NCBI RefSeq assembly: GCF_001529295.1
Contig: NZ_LLWK01000034.1
Coordinates: 62,001 to 126,000, forward strand
Source of the DNA: Flavobacterium sp. TAB 87
Lineage (GTDB): Bacteria; Bacteroidota; Bacteroidia; Flavobacteriales; Flavobacteriaceae
Direction: 5' to 3'
DNA: 64,000 nt
The translations under genes and the position numbers were made by a program. Below are positions 36,376-46,461 of the stretch, piece after piece. Position 1 is the first letter of the stretch. The number at the start of each line of letters is the position of its first letter. The notes under the pieces were generated by a model, which saw nothing but the letters and a program-made list of their open reading frames with translations, ran no database searches and had not been told where the DNA came from.

Positions 36376-37938
36376 TTAATAACCTGGGTTTTGTTTTAAA
36401 TTTCCTTTGTATTCATTAATATATCCAACTGGAATCGGGAAAACAAATTTGTTAGGATCGGCATTGAATTTTTTATAACCTCCACCATTAGTTACTCTTT
36501 GATACCTGATTAAGTCCATTCGTCTTGTACCTTCACAATACATTTCATGACCACGTTCCATTAAGATTGCATCACGTAGTTGTGATTTAGTCAATCCCAG
36601 TACAGGTTGTAACCCTGATCGAACTCTGATAGCATTTAAGAATGAAAATGCTGTTGTACCACCATCACTATTTACAATTTGATTGCTATTTGATATTTGT
36701 GAAATTCCTGGTGCACCCACAGTAGCAGTCTCTCCAAGTTCATTAAGGATTTCTGCCATTGACAAGATTACTTCCGCATAGCGGTAAACTATAAAATCGT
36801 GTTCTTGAAAATTACCTACTTGCGTATCATCTGTATCGTATTTAACAGGAATAGCTCCGTCTCCAACACCATGACGATTGTCATTTGGGTGTGCTCTATC
36901 AATTAAAAGTCCGCTATCTGTCGTATATGATGCTGCGATCGTCGATAAACGCTGATCGTCAGCTTCATAAGTATCGTAAAATGACCAAAGTAATTTATAA
37001 CCACCCCAAGATCCTGCTCCACGATTTAATTCGCTTGGATAATTATTTGGTAAAGATTCCGAATGCCACATGTTGACATTGAAAGAGTAATCGGAAGGCG
37101 TAGCAAAAATGATTTCTTTGTTTTTTTGGTTGCTTTTTTTAAATACACCGCTGTACGTAGATTGAAGCTCGTAAGACCCTGAAGTGATAATAGCTTCAGC
37201 ACTTGTTTTCGCTTTCTTCCAAAAAGCAGCATCTCCAGTTCTTGCACCTTCCAACATGTATAAACGCATCAAAATAAAATTGGCTATACCTTTGTTCATT
37301 CTTCCAAAATTGTTACCAAAATCGGGAGCTTGTAACCTGTCTTTGTTTACCAATAACGATTCGATTATTTGTACAAATGCTTCGTTAGATGGACGCTCAG
37401 GATATTCTTGTTTTCCTGGATTTGCTAACATTTCATCTGTCGGATACGGTACTGGACCATACAAATCGTATAAAATAGCTGCTTTCCATGCTCCTACTGC
37501 ATTTGCTTCTGCTTGCAATTGCTCTTTTACTTCTTGAGAAACTGTTGTCATTTGTCCAATTTGATTGGCAACAATACGAGCATTACTAATATGATTGTAG
37601 TAATGAAAGAAATTATTGGTTGCATATCCATTATTCTCTGTCCATTCTTGGTTTTTAAGAAAATCCCAAGGTTGTGCTCCATAAGAACACATCATCATAT
37701 CACCCGCAGAAATATCAGATATCACTTGAACCGAATTTATACTTTGAACAAAAAACCCAGGATCCCAATCGCCAACTTTAGTGATTGAGTTGTAATATAA
37801 AGCAGCAATAGCTAAACGAGCATCTTTTTCTGTCTTATAAAAATTTTCAGGTGTAATTTTGTTGAACTCTTCTTTCTCAAGAGTACAAGACTGCATTACA
37901 AAAAGAAATATCAAAATTGGTATAAACTTGACTTTCAT
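36376..37938 (-). CDS. SusD/RagB-family outer membrane glycan-binding lipoprotein
   Basis: I place the start at 37938, giving 520 residues with a lipoprotein signal MKVKFIPILIFLFVMQSC, whose Cys is lipidated. The open frame extends 23 codons further to 38007, but that would put charged sequence before the signal peptide. SusD hallmarks: an N-terminal LEKEEFNKITPENFYKTEKDA segment, TPR-like helices (QVKEQLQAEANAVGAWKAAILYDLYG) and the terminal FNADPNKFVFPIP...NPGY pattern. It caps the SusC transporter on the cell surface and binds the PUL glycan. SusC lies directly upstream. Confidence 0.92.
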   Translation of the reverse strand: MKVKFIPILIFLFVMQSCTLEKEEFNKITPENFYKTEKDARLAIAALYYNSITKVGDWDPGFFVQSINSVQVISDISAGDMMMCSYGAQPWDFLKNQEWTENNGYATNNFFHYYNHISNARIVANQIGQMTTVSQEVKEQLQAEANAVGAWKAAILYDLYGPVPYPTDEMLANPGKQEYPERPSNEAFVQIIESLLVNKDRLQAPDFGNNFGRMNKGIANFILMRLYMLEGARTGDAAFWKKAKTSAEAIITSGSYELQSTYSGVFKKSNQKNKEIIFATPSDYSFNVNMWHSESLPNNYPSELNRGAGSWGGYKLLWSFYDTYEADDQRLSTIAASYTTDSGLLIDRAHPNDNRHGVGDGAIPVKYDTDDTQVGNFQEHDFIVYRYAEVILSMAEILNELGETATVGAPGISQISNSNQIVNSDGGTTAFSFLNAIRVRSGLQPVLGLTKSQLRDAILMERGHEMYCEGTRRMDLIRYQRVTNGGGYKKFNADPNKFVFPIPVGYINEYKGNLKQNPGY

Positions 37939-38019
37939 ACTACTATTTTTTAAGGTTCTTAAAGATCTTCCGACTTTAATTTCGAGATTACATATTATAT
38001 TCTTCATGGCTCTTTATTT

Positions 38020-41000
38020 TTAAAATTGAATTTGAAGTCCCAATGAAAAAGTACGTTGGTTTGGATAAGCAGCTACATAACTATCAGTCTCTGGATCCAT
38101 ACCTGAATACGGCGTAAATAAAAATGGATTAAGTACGTTACCGTATATTCTCAATTTATTTACTTTTAATTTATCTAAAGTTCCACTAGGCAAAGTATAA
38201 CCTAAAGAGATTGTTCTAACACGTATAAACCATGCTTTTTCTAAGAAAAAATCGCCACTTCCGTTTTTTGCATAATTTTGAAGTGCAGAAACACCAGATC
38301 CTTCTTGATTGTCACTATTCCAACGGTCTTTTGTCTCTTCTAAAAGATTGGTTCCTATAGACACGATACCATAGACATTAGGTCCACCTAATGAAGTTTT
38401 CGTTTCATTGACCTTCCATCTGTTAAATACACCATAGGTATCTATTGATAAATCAAAATTCTTGTATTTAAATGTATTACTAAAACCAAGTGTATATGGT
38501 GTATTAACACCAACTTTTACTAAATCGGCAGCATCAATTTTACCATCAGAAACACCAGAGTACTGAGGTTGACCATTTTCATTTACTACTCTATTACCAG
38601 ATGCGTCTAATAAAAATCCATTAGTATCGTTAATTTTTACAGTTCCAGGAATGTTATTTAATGGATCTGTACTACCTGGTTGAACCAAGCCATCAGATTT
38701 ATAAGCCCATATTTCACCTATAAATTGTTTTTGTGATTCATTGATTCCTAATACATAACTAGGATCTCGTTTTAACCATCTGTCTCTATAATAAGTATAC
38801 GTTATTAAAGAATTCCAACTAAAGTCCTTACTAACAATATTCTTTGTATTAAGAGTTACTTCAGTACCATAGGTTTGTTTTTCGGCATCTAGGTTGTAAA
38901 ATATTTTATTTACAGGATTAGAACTAATTAAGTTGCGTTCTCCAAGTATGCGGCTAACAACACGATTAAAATAATCTACAGATCCGACAATTCTATTATT
39001 CAACAGAGAGAAATCTACACCAGCGTTCACGTCCACTTGTTTTTCCCATTTTAAACCTGGGTTTCCTAATCCCGCTAATCTCACTCCAGAAATAACCGAA
39101 CCACCCCACATTGTATTTGCTCCAGGAGCATACCAATCAGTAAAAGCAGAACCAATGTTATCATTTCCAGTTTCTCCATAACCAATTCGTAATTTTAATT
39201 GGCTTAGCCATCCTTCTGTATTTTTCATAAAATCTTCTCTTGAAACATCCCAACCAACAGATATTCCTGGAAAAAATCCGTATTGTGATTCAGGCGAGAA
39301 ATTCGCCGATCCATCTACTCTAAAGTTTGCCGCTATAAAATACTTGTAATCAAAATCATAGCTCAGCTGTGAGAAATAAGACGTTGTTTCACTAGAACCT
39401 CCGTTAGAATAAACGGTAGGACGATTCGCACCTAAAGCTAAGTTATTCCAAAGTACTCCATCATATGGAAAATTGGTCGCAGTAATACCCATTCCTTCCC
39501 ACTTATATTTCATATATTCTGTACCTAACAATCCGGAAATGTGGTGTTTCTCATTAATTGTTTTCGTGTAATTTGCCAAAAACTGAAACTGATAGTTGGA
39601 AGCCATATTCTCTCCCCTGTCTGCACGACCATTGTAGCTTTTTCCTGCAATTGTAGAGGTGGGCAAATATCCATAACTTCTACCCTGCGTTCTATCAAAA
39701 CCAACTTGCGTTTTTACAAATAAGTCTGGCAAAATATCGTATTTTAAATGTGCTGTATTTAAGAATCGCTCAACTTTAGTTTCGTTCGTTATATCAAGAT
39801 AAGATACTGGATTTGGAAAGTTAGATTGTCTAGTATTTGTTTGAAACTCTCCATTTTCATTTCGCACTGGTAAAGTTGGATCAAACTGTAAGGCACTTAA
39901 TAAAATTCCGCTGTTCTCATATAAACCACCGTTTCCAATTTGTACATTATCAGAGTTAATTTGACTAAAAGTGAGATTGATTCCTCCGCTGAGTTTCTCA
40001 CCAAAGTTTTGGTTTATATTAATACGACCGTTATACTTACTTAAATTATTATTTTTTATAATTCCCTTTTGATCGTATGCACTAAATGAAGAGAAAAAAC
40101 GTGTGTTTTTACTGTTTCCACTTATAGAAAGATTAAGGTCTTGAACAGCACCAACTCTCGTAACTTGATCCACAAAATCAGTTCCTCTACGCGTTCCATC
40201 TCTAAATTCAGCAATTATGCCATCATTATAATATGGAATATATGTTCCTGGAGCTGACCAGTTTCCGCCTTTAGGGACAGTGCTGTAAACACCATCTCTA
40301 CTTTCGTACAACCATTGTTCTTTTTTTACTCGGTTGGTTTCAGTCATATAATCTACCGCGTTTAGCATAGTAGGAATTTCATAAAATTTTTGCTGACCTG
40401 AACTAATATTCAAATCAACACTATAGCCTTTTTCACCGTATTTTTTGCCTTGTTTTGTAGTTATAAGTATTACCCCTCCCGCAGCTTTAGAACCATAAAT
40501 AGCAGTAGCAGAAGCATCTTTCAAAATATCAATCGACTCAATATCCGAAGGATTTAATGTTCCTAATACCGCATCAATTGATCCAGTTCCAAAAGTTCCA
40601 GCAGAAGCAGGACTAAAGTCTGATGTTGGCATACCATCAATTACAATTAAAGGAGAACGACCTGTAGCAGAACCACGTATTTGAAAGGTAATATTTCCGC
40701 CTGGTTGTGCCGAATTCAAATTAACGTTTAGTCCAGCTGCTTTACCACTTAATGCCTGAGAAATAGACGAAACAGGAATATCTGCAGTACCAGACAAATT
40801 CACTGATGAAACAGCAGAAGTAATACTTCTTTTTGATTTTGTAGCATATCCAACAACTACAACTTCGTTCATCTGTTGAGCCTCAGAAATTAAAGTGATC
40901 TTAATATTTTTAGCATCTTTTATTTGAATTTCTTGATTGACAAAACCCATATAAGAAAAAATTAAAGTCTGTCCTTTTGTAGCATCAATTACGAAATTTC

Positions 41001-41307
41001 CATCAAAATCGGTAACTACTCCATCTTGAGATCCTTTCTTAATAACATTAACTCCTGGAAGGGGCAATCCTTGCTCGTCAAGTACTGTACCTGTTATTTT
41101 TTCAAAAGCAATGCTACTTTTATTCTCAATTTTTAGATGTGTTACACTTTTCGTCTCCGTAGTACGTAAAGAATATTTTTCTAAAAGTGAACCTTCGTCG
41201 CTAGTACCAGCATACGATGAACTGACGATCAGAGACCCCAGAACAATTTGAAGGAACACGATCTTTTTAGTATTAAAAATCGTTTTACTATTATTTTTTT
41301 TAACCAT
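38020..41307 (-). CDS. SusC/RagA-family TonB-dependent outer membrane transporter
   Basis: 1095 residues. After a signal peptide there is a carboxypeptidase-regulatory-like domain (ITGTVLDEQGLPLPGVNVIKKG, about 70-145), the TonB-interacting segment EVVVVGYATKSKR, a plug domain (ISQALSGKAAGLNV, then SIDILKDASATAIYGSKAAGGVILITTK) and a 22-strand-type barrel ending RTFSLGLQIQF with terminal Phe. It imports oligosaccharides captured by SusD, powered by TonB. First gene of the operon, with a long leader. No sensor or transcription factor for the PUL lies next to it, so regulation must come from elsewhere. Confidence 0.95.
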   Translation of the reverse strand: MVKKNNSKTIFNTKKIVFLQIVLGSLIVSSSYAGTSDEGSLLEKYSLRTTETKSVTHLKIENKSSIAFEKITGTVLDEQGLPLPGVNVIKKGSQDGVVTDFDGNFVIDATKGQTLIFSYMGFVNQEIQIKDAKNIKITLISEAQQMNEVVVVGYATKSKRSITSAVSSVNLSGTADIPVSSISQALSGKAAGLNVNLNSAQPGGNITFQIRGSATGRSPLIVIDGMPTSDFSPASAGTFGTGSIDAVLGTLNPSDIESIDILKDASATAIYGSKAAGGVILITTKQGKKYGEKGYSVDLNISSGQQKFYEIPTMLNAVDYMTETNRVKKEQWLYESRDGVYSTVPKGGNWSAPGTYIPYYNDGIIAEFRDGTRRGTDFVDQVTRVGAVQDLNLSISGNSKNTRFFSSFSAYDQKGIIKNNNLSKYNGRININQNFGEKLSGGINLTFSQINSDNVQIGNGGLYENSGILLSALQFDPTLPVRNENGEFQTNTRQSNFPNPVSYLDITNETKVERFLNTAHLKYDILPDLFVKTQVGFDRTQGRSYGYLPTSTIAGKSYNGRADRGENMASNYQFQFLANYTKTINEKHHISGLLGTEYMKYKWEGMGITATNFPYDGVLWNNLALGANRPTVYSNGGSSETTSYFSQLSYDFDYKYFIAANFRVDGSANFSPESQYGFFPGISVGWDVSREDFMKNTEGWLSQLKLRIGYGETGNDNIGSAFTDWYAPGANTMWGGSVISGVRLAGLGNPGLKWEKQVDVNAGVDFSLLNNRIVGSVDYFNRVVSRILGERNLISSNPVNKIFYNLDAEKQTYGTEVTLNTKNIVSKDFSWNSLITYTYYRDRWLKRDPSYVLGINESQKQFIGEIWAYKSDGLVQPGSTDPLNNIPGTVKINDTNGFLLDASGNRVVNENGQPQYSGVSDGKIDAADLVKVGVNTPYTLGFSNTFKYKNFDLSIDTYGVFNRWKVNETKTSLGGPNVYGIVSIGTNLLEETKDRWNSDNQEGSGVSALQNYAKNGSGDFFLEKAWFIRVRTISLGYTLPSGTLDKLKVNKLRIYGNVLNPFLFTPYSGMDPETDSYVAAYPNQRTFSLGLQIQF

Positions 41308-42193
41308 GGTTAGTTTGTTTGTTAGTTCATGACTATTTTAAAATAAGTTACTATCTGTTGACAGCAACTTTTCAGTAGGAGAACGTTGGATAAACGCTTT
41401 CTTTTTTTTTGCTGCTTTTTTAAAACTTTTTTTCCTTTTTCATATTTTATTGGTTTGGTTACTAATTAATCTCGGTAGTCTTAAATTTTAAAATGATAAT
41501 AATTTCAAAAATAGAAGTCATTTTTTAAAAACTAGACCAAACCCAACCAGTTTTTATTAATAATTATATAATTAAAAAAAGATATAAGTGCGATAAATGT
41601 ATTTAAATTGATAAAAATCAGTATTAACTTTCGCAAACGATGTATTGAAATTAATTAGCATAGCGAAAAATTATAGTATTAATTAAAGATAGTTTGACTC
41701 TAGAAAAAAGTATTTGATATTCATCTTATTATGAAATAATGCATCATAAATTATTCTTTAAAGCAAAAATGAATACTCTAATCCGTAACGTTTAAAGCTA
41801 ATCTCTTTCATCAAAAACGAAAAATTACTACAAAAAAAGCGTCTTTATTTTTGATTTTTATCGCAAATTATTCAATGATTATGTAGTACTAGAAATATAA
41901 AACACATTAGAGATCGTAGTAATAGAATTACTGCATAAGTTGAAAATTTATAATACAAGAGATTCCTCTTAGTTAGTCGAGCGTTGCATTATTATTTTAT
42001 ATGCATAAGTAATTTTTATTTCAACAAAAAACTTTATTTATTATGTTGATCCTTAGAAATATTGTAATTCTGAAATTTTAATTTATAATTATATAATAAA
42101 TTAAATAAATAAATAATTGTTGCAAAGCACATAGGTTTTTTCTTATAATTTAATAACTAGTAGGTACTGATATGTTTTAAGGCTAAACTTTTA
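41308..42193. other. Long A+T-rich intergenic region between susC and the GH20 gene
   Basis: About 900 bp with no open reading frame of note. It holds the susC -7 box near the left end and the GH20 -7 box at the right. I see several T-runs and no convincing hairpin, tRNA-like or repeat structure. A small RNA cannot be excluded. Confidence 0.5.
41506..41513 (-). promoter_or_regulatory. Possible -7 promoter box for susC
   Basis: On the minus strand TATTTTTG, an exact TAnnTTTG element, with TTTGG upstream at a longer spacing than usual. It implies a leader of about 190 nt before the susC start. Confidence 0.45.
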
Positions 42194-42201
42194 TATTTTT
42201 G
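42194..42201 (+). promoter_or_regulatory. -7 promoter box for the GH20 gene
   Basis: TATTTTTG, about 80 bp before the preferred start codon at 42282. Confidence 0.45.
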
Positions 42202-42281
42202 AGAAGGCCAAATTTGCATTATAATCTAAAACAAGATTTACAGACTGATTGACCATCATCACAATCAAAAAATTTACGCTA

Positions 42282-43943
42282 ATGAAAAATATCAAAAAAT
42301 ATTTACTCCTATTCATGACTATCACGAGCACTATTTACTGTAATGCTCAGATAATTCCAGCTCCCGAGCATCTAGTATTAGTAGCGGGAACTTTTTCTTT
42401 TGATACCAAAGTCGGTATGAGCACTAAAGGTTTAACTAAGACTGACGGCGCTAAGTTAGTCTCCTATTTAAGTAGTAAAATCCAATCTCAAACAGCTGTT
42501 GTTATTTCTTCAAGAAAAGAAAGAACGAAAAATATTTATCTCGAACTGCTAACAAAACAGAACGCAAATTTGGGAGAAGAAGGCTATTTTTTAAGTATTT
42601 CATCGACAGAAATTAGTATTTCAGCCAATTCTGTCGCAGGTTTATTTTACGGTGGACAAACACTATTACAGTACATCGTGGCCAACAATAGCCAAACTCC
42701 AATTCAACTTCCTAATATAGATATTACTGATAAACCAAATATCGCATGGCGTGGAATGGTTATGGACGTAAGCAGACATTTTTATAATGTCAACACTATT
42801 AAAGAGTTGTTGGATTTAATGGCCTATTATAAATTAAATGTATTTCATTGGCATTTAGCTGATAACGAAGGTTGGCGATTAGAAATAAAAAAGTATCCAA
42901 AATTAACAGAAGTTGGTGCTTGGCGTACTGAAATTCCAGGCAGTATTTTCTATAAAAAAGATTCTACTTACACGCAAAAATTAGATGGCGAACCCTATCA
43001 ATATGGTGGCTTCTATACGCAATCACAAATAAAAGAAGTGGTGGCTTATGCAAAAGATCGAAATATTACAGTACTACCAGAAATTGATATTCCAGGACAT
43101 TCTGGTGCCGCTTTGACTGCTTATCCTGAGTTCTCTTGCGAAAAGCACCAACAAGAATCTCCTAATTCTACTTTATGGAATGGAGTCGTAAAACCAGAAA
43201 ACATCAATTTAAATTATTGTGCGGGCCAAGAGTCAACTTTTAAATTTTTAGAGGACGTATTCACAGAAGTAATAGAATTATTTCCATCAAAATACATTCA
43301 TATTGGTGGCGATGAGGTCGATAAATCGTACTGGAAAAAATGCCCTAGATGCCAGCAGACAATAAAAGAGCATGGCTTAAAAGACGAAGATGAGCTGCAA
43401 AGTTATTTTATCAAACGGATGGCAAAATTTTTAGAAAGGAATGACCGCCAAATTATTGGTTGGGATGAGATTCTAGAAGGTGGAGCGCCTGCAAACGCAA
43501 CAATTATGTCGTGGCGCGGTAAAAAAGGTGGAATTGAGGCGGCAAAATTAAAACAACAAGTAATCATGGCGCCAAATAATCCTTTATATTTTAATCGTGT
43601 ACAAGAGGAACCAAAAAATGAGCCCTTTGGCGAAATATATAGCACTAATACTTTAGAAAAAGTATACAATTATCCGCTTATTCCTTCCGAACTTTCTACC
43701 GACGAAGCAAAATACATCATCGGTGGGCAATTTGCCATCTGGACTGAATTTATTTCTTCGACCGAACATTTAAAATATATGTTACTGCCCAGAATGCCTG
43801 CATTTGCCGAAAATTTATGGTCTACTCCAAGAAATAAAAATTTTGATCGTTTTATCGAACGTTTAAATCAAGCTCACTACGACCACTGGAAAGCCAATGG
43901 AATCCGATTTCATCCTAAGTATTATAAAAAATCCGTTTACTAG
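42282..43943 (+). CDS. GH20 beta-N-acetylhexosaminidase
   Basis: I start at the ATG at 42282 (553 residues), which begins the signal peptide MKNIKKYLLLFMTITSTIYCNAQ; an upstream in-frame TTG (42249) adds only 11 residues. An N-terminal GH20b-like domain (about 22-145) precedes the catalytic barrel. WRGMVMDVSRHFY, NVFHWHLADNEGWR and HIGGDEVDKSYW are diagnostic, with the catalytic Asp344-Glu345 pair. GH20 exo-enzymes remove terminal GlcNAc or GalNAc by substrate-assisted catalysis. It is divergent from the SusC-led operon and probably belongs to the same PUL. Confidence 0.93.
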   Translation: MKNIKKYLLLFMTITSTIYCNAQIIPAPEHLVLVAGTFSFDTKVGMSTKGLTKTDGAKLVSYLSSKIQSQTAVVISSRKERTKNIYLELLTKQNANLGEEGYFLSISSTEISISANSVAGLFYGGQTLLQYIVANNSQTPIQLPNIDITDKPNIAWRGMVMDVSRHFYNVNTIKELLDLMAYYKLNVFHWHLADNEGWRLEIKKYPKLTEVGAWRTEIPGSIFYKKDSTYTQKLDGEPYQYGGFYTQSQIKEVVAYAKDRNITVLPEIDIPGHSGAALTAYPEFSCEKHQQESPNSTLWNGVVKPENINLNYCAGQESTFKFLEDVFTEVIELFPSKYIHIGGDEVDKSYWKKCPRCQQTIKEHGLKDEDELQSYFIKRMAKFLERNDRQIIGWDEILEGGAPANATIMSWRGKKGGIEAAKLKQQVIMAPNNPLYFNRVQEEPKNEPFGEIYSTNTLEKVYNYPLIPSELSTDEAKYIIGGQFAIWTEFISSTEHLKYMLLPRMPAFAENLWSTPRNKNFDRFIERLNQAHYDHWKANGIRFHPKYYKKSVY

Positions 43944-44002
43944 AATTAAATAGCAAGTCTGTAAATGTAGTCGGGCCTTTTAAGAGATTTAATGCATAGA
44001 AC

Positions 44003-44030
44003 AGCCAGTGCTCCAAAAGTGCTGGCTTTT
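44003..44030 (+). terminator. Weak terminator after the GH20 gene
   Basis: AGCCAG pairs with CTGGCT around an imperfect loop, followed by TTTT and further T-rich DNA, about 60 bp after the stop codon. Confidence 0.5.
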
Positions 44031-44204
44031 CAGTTTTTAAGAAATTCTTTAGATTTAAAAAGATTTTGCTTTTTAACTGGAAATATCTCCAATAAATTAA
44101 AGTCATCTCTCTAAAATATTAGTTTGAATCCATATTGAATATTCCATAATTTTACAAACAGATTTTGTAAATTAGCCAATAATTTTACAATAAACTGAGA
44201 TATT

Positions 44205-45833
44205 ATGGATTTAAACTTCAATAAAAACGAAGATCACAATAAATTGTTGCTTTCTGACTTACGTCGAAAATTTAAAATAGTAAAATTGGGAGGTGGTGAA
44301 AAACGCATCCAAAAATTGCATAACGAGGGCAAAATGACAGCTCGTGAACGAATTGATTTTTTACTAGATGCAGATGCTAAAAGTATTGAAATTGGTGCTT
44401 TTGTTGGCGACGGAATGTATGCGGAACATGGCGGCTGTCCTTCTGGTGGTGTAGTGATTAAAATTGGATACATTCAAGGAAAACAATGTATTGTTGTGGC
44501 TAATGATGCGACCGTAAAAGCAGGTGCTTGGTTTCCTATCACAGGGAAAAAGAACCTACGTGCGCAGGAAATTGCTATGGAAAATAGGTTGCCAATTATT
44601 TACTTGGTAGATAGTGCAGGTGTTTATTTGCCTTTGCAAGATGAAATTTTTCCAGACAAAGAACATTTTGGACGCATTTTTAGAAATAATGCCTTAATGA
44701 GCAGTATGGGAATTACTCAAATTGCTGCAGTTATGGGAAGCTGCGTTGCTGGTGGCGCCTATTTACCAATTATGAGCGACGAAGCATTAATTGTTGATAA
44801 AACAGGTAGTATTTTTTTAGCTGGAAGCTATTTGGTTAAAGCGGCTATTGGTGAATCAATCGACAATGAAACTTTGGGTGGAGCAGCGACACATTGTGAA
44901 ATTTCAGGTGTTACCGACTACAAAGCCAAAGATGATGCTGATGCTTTAAATAAAATTAAAAATATTATATCTAAAATTGGCGATTACGATAAAGCAGGAT
45001 ACAACCGTGTGGCTTCTGAAAAACCACTTCTAAATCCGGAAGAAATGTACGGCGTTTTGCCTAAAGCTAGAAACGAACAATATGATATGATGGAAATTAT
45101 CAAACGCTTAGTTGATAATTCTGAATTTGAAGCGTACAAAGAAGGCTACGGACAAACATTAATTACCGGTTATGCACGTATCGACGGTTGGGCAGTTGGA
45201 ATTGTAGCAAATCAAAGAAAAGTAGTTAAAACGGCCAAAGGAGAAATGCAATTTGGCGGTGTAATTTATTCTGATAGTGCCGATAAAGCAACTCGTTTTA
45301 TTGCCAATTGCAATCAAAAGAAAATTCCATTGGTATTTTTACAGGATGTAACCGGATTTATGGTTGGAAGTAAATCTGAACATGGCGGAATCATTAAAGA
45401 TGGTGCTAAAATGGTCAATGCTGTTAGTAATTCTGTTGTACCCAAATTTACCGTAATTATAGGTAATTCTTATGGAGCAGGAAATTACGCTATGTGCGGA
45501 AAAGCATACGACCCTAGATTAATTTTTGCTTGGCCAAGTGCTGAACTTGCCGTTATGGGCGGAACACAAGCGGCCAAAGTACTGGCTCAAATTGAAGCCT
45601 CGTCGCTAAAAGCAAAAGGAGAAGTAGTCGATGAAGAAAAAGAAGCTGAATTGTTTGCGAAAATAAAAGCTAAATATGATGAACAAGTTTCTCCTTATTA
45701 TGCTGCATCTAGACTTTGGACCGACGCAATTATCGACCCACTTGACACTCGTACTTGGATTTCTATGGGAATCGAGGCAGCCAACCATGCTCCTATTTTA
45801 AAACCTTTTAATATGGGCGTACTTCAGGTTTAA
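44205..45833 (+). CDS. Acyl-CoA carboxylase, carboxyltransferase (beta) subunit
   Basis: 542 residues, the normal length for propionyl- or methylcrotonyl-CoA carboxylase beta subunits. Motifs include KMTARERIDFLLD, HGGCPSGGVVIKIG, the LVDSAGVYLPLQ acyl-CoA region, the oxyanion-forming GSCVAGGAYLP, VTGFMVGSKSEHGG and NSYGAGNYAMCGKAYDP. It transfers carboxyl from biotin to an acyl-CoA. The biotin-carrying alpha subunit is not in the window, so the partner is encoded elsewhere. The features resemble the methylcrotonyl-CoA type (leucine degradation), but I do not assign the substrate firmly. Confidence 0.85.
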   Translation: MDLNFNKNEDHNKLLLSDLRRKFKIVKLGGGEKRIQKLHNEGKMTARERIDFLLDADAKSIEIGAFVGDGMYAEHGGCPSGGVVIKIGYIQGKQCIVVANDATVKAGAWFPITGKKNLRAQEIAMENRLPIIYLVDSAGVYLPLQDEIFPDKEHFGRIFRNNALMSSMGITQIAAVMGSCVAGGAYLPIMSDEALIVDKTGSIFLAGSYLVKAAIGESIDNETLGGAATHCEISGVTDYKAKDDADALNKIKNIISKIGDYDKAGYNRVASEKPLLNPEEMYGVLPKARNEQYDMMEIIKRLVDNSEFEAYKEGYGQTLITGYARIDGWAVGIVANQRKVVKTAKGEMQFGGVIYSDSADKATRFIANCNQKKIPLVFLQDVTGFMVGSKSEHGGIIKDGAKMVNAVSNSVVPKFTVIIGNSYGAGNYAMCGKAYDPRLIFAWPSAELAVMGGTQAAKVLAQIEASSLKAKGEVVDEEKEAELFAKIKAKYDEQVSPYYAASRLWTDAIIDPLDTRTWISMGIEAANHAPILKPFNMGVLQV

Positions 45834-45936
45834 GTGTGAGTTAGTAAATTATTTATCTAATTATTTTTACATAAGAAAAAAAGACATATATATAAAAATC
45901 AACAACTTAGTAGCAGCTAATTGAAAGTCAATTGTC

Positions 45937-46340
45937 ATGGAAAATGTAGAAAGAATGAATAAAGGGGCGAATGCGCGCACTTATTTGACTTTAGATTTAT
46001 TTCAGATAGCTTTTGGAGTATTTTTGTTTTTGAAAGGAATCTCGCTTTTAACTAATGCATATTATGTACAAGATTTACTTTCGACAATTGATCATCATGG
46101 ACGAGGAATGTTTTTAATGCATATATTGCTCAAGTACATATGATTGGCTGAATTATAAGTGCTTTTGGTTTACTAACTCGCTGAACAACTGCTGCTCAAT
46201 TACCTACTATATTAGGTCCTGTGGTTGTAAATGTATTAGGAAATAGAACTTCAGAAAGTTTGATTGTATCACTAATAGCTTCTTTTACGTTAGCAGCAAA
46301 AATGCTGCTGATTACTATTTCAAAATGGAACAATAATTAA
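45937..46340 (+). pseudogene. Decayed small membrane protein gene (DoxX-like)
   Basis: The frame from 45937 encodes TYLTLDLFQIAFGVFLFLKG and further hydrophobic sequence to a premature stop at 46143. The rest of the protein is visible in another frame: IAQVHMIG-stop-IISAFGLLTR-stop-TTAAQLPTILGPVVV and on to ISKWNNN-stop at 46340. So there is one frameshift near 46126 and two in-frame TGA codons at positions where Trp would fit. The whole would be an about 134-residue protein with four membrane segments, like the DoxX group. It is probably inactive. TGA readthrough is unlikely since TGA ends normal genes here. Confidence 0.72.
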
Positions 46341-46356
46341 AATAGCAATAAAAATT

Positions 46357-46386
46357 TAAAAGAGACTTAAGGTCTCTTTTTTTATT
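46357..46386 (+). terminator. Terminator after the decayed membrane protein gene
   Basis: AGAGAC/GTCTCT around a TTAAG loop with a run of T, just before the hemN regulatory region. Confidence 0.78.
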
Positions 46387-46395
46387 AGCGATAAT

Positions 46396-46439
46396 ATGAC
46401 ATATATCATTTTAAAATTCCTTAAATCAAATTATTTTTG
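46396..46439 (+). promoter_or_regulatory. FNR/CRP-like site and promoter of hemN
   Basis: ATGACATATATCAT (46396-46409) contains TGA-N6-TCA, centre 46402.5. The -7 box TATTTTTG is at 46432-46439, so its first base is 29.5 bp from the site centre, about -43 relative to the expected start. The ccoS and ccoI upstream regions show the same spacing. Confidence 0.72.
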
Positions 46440-46461
46440 TTAGTCTAAATTTCAAGTAGTT

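Noticed and set aside
41514..42193. Replication origin or phage attachment site in the long A+T-rich gap
   Set aside because: No DnaA-box clusters, integrase or direct-repeat core were seen; low G+C alone is not evidence.
46143..46340. TGA recoded as Trp or selenocysteine in the decayed membrane-protein gene
   Set aside because: TGA ends normal genes in this window, a frameshift is also needed, and no insertion-element structure was seen.
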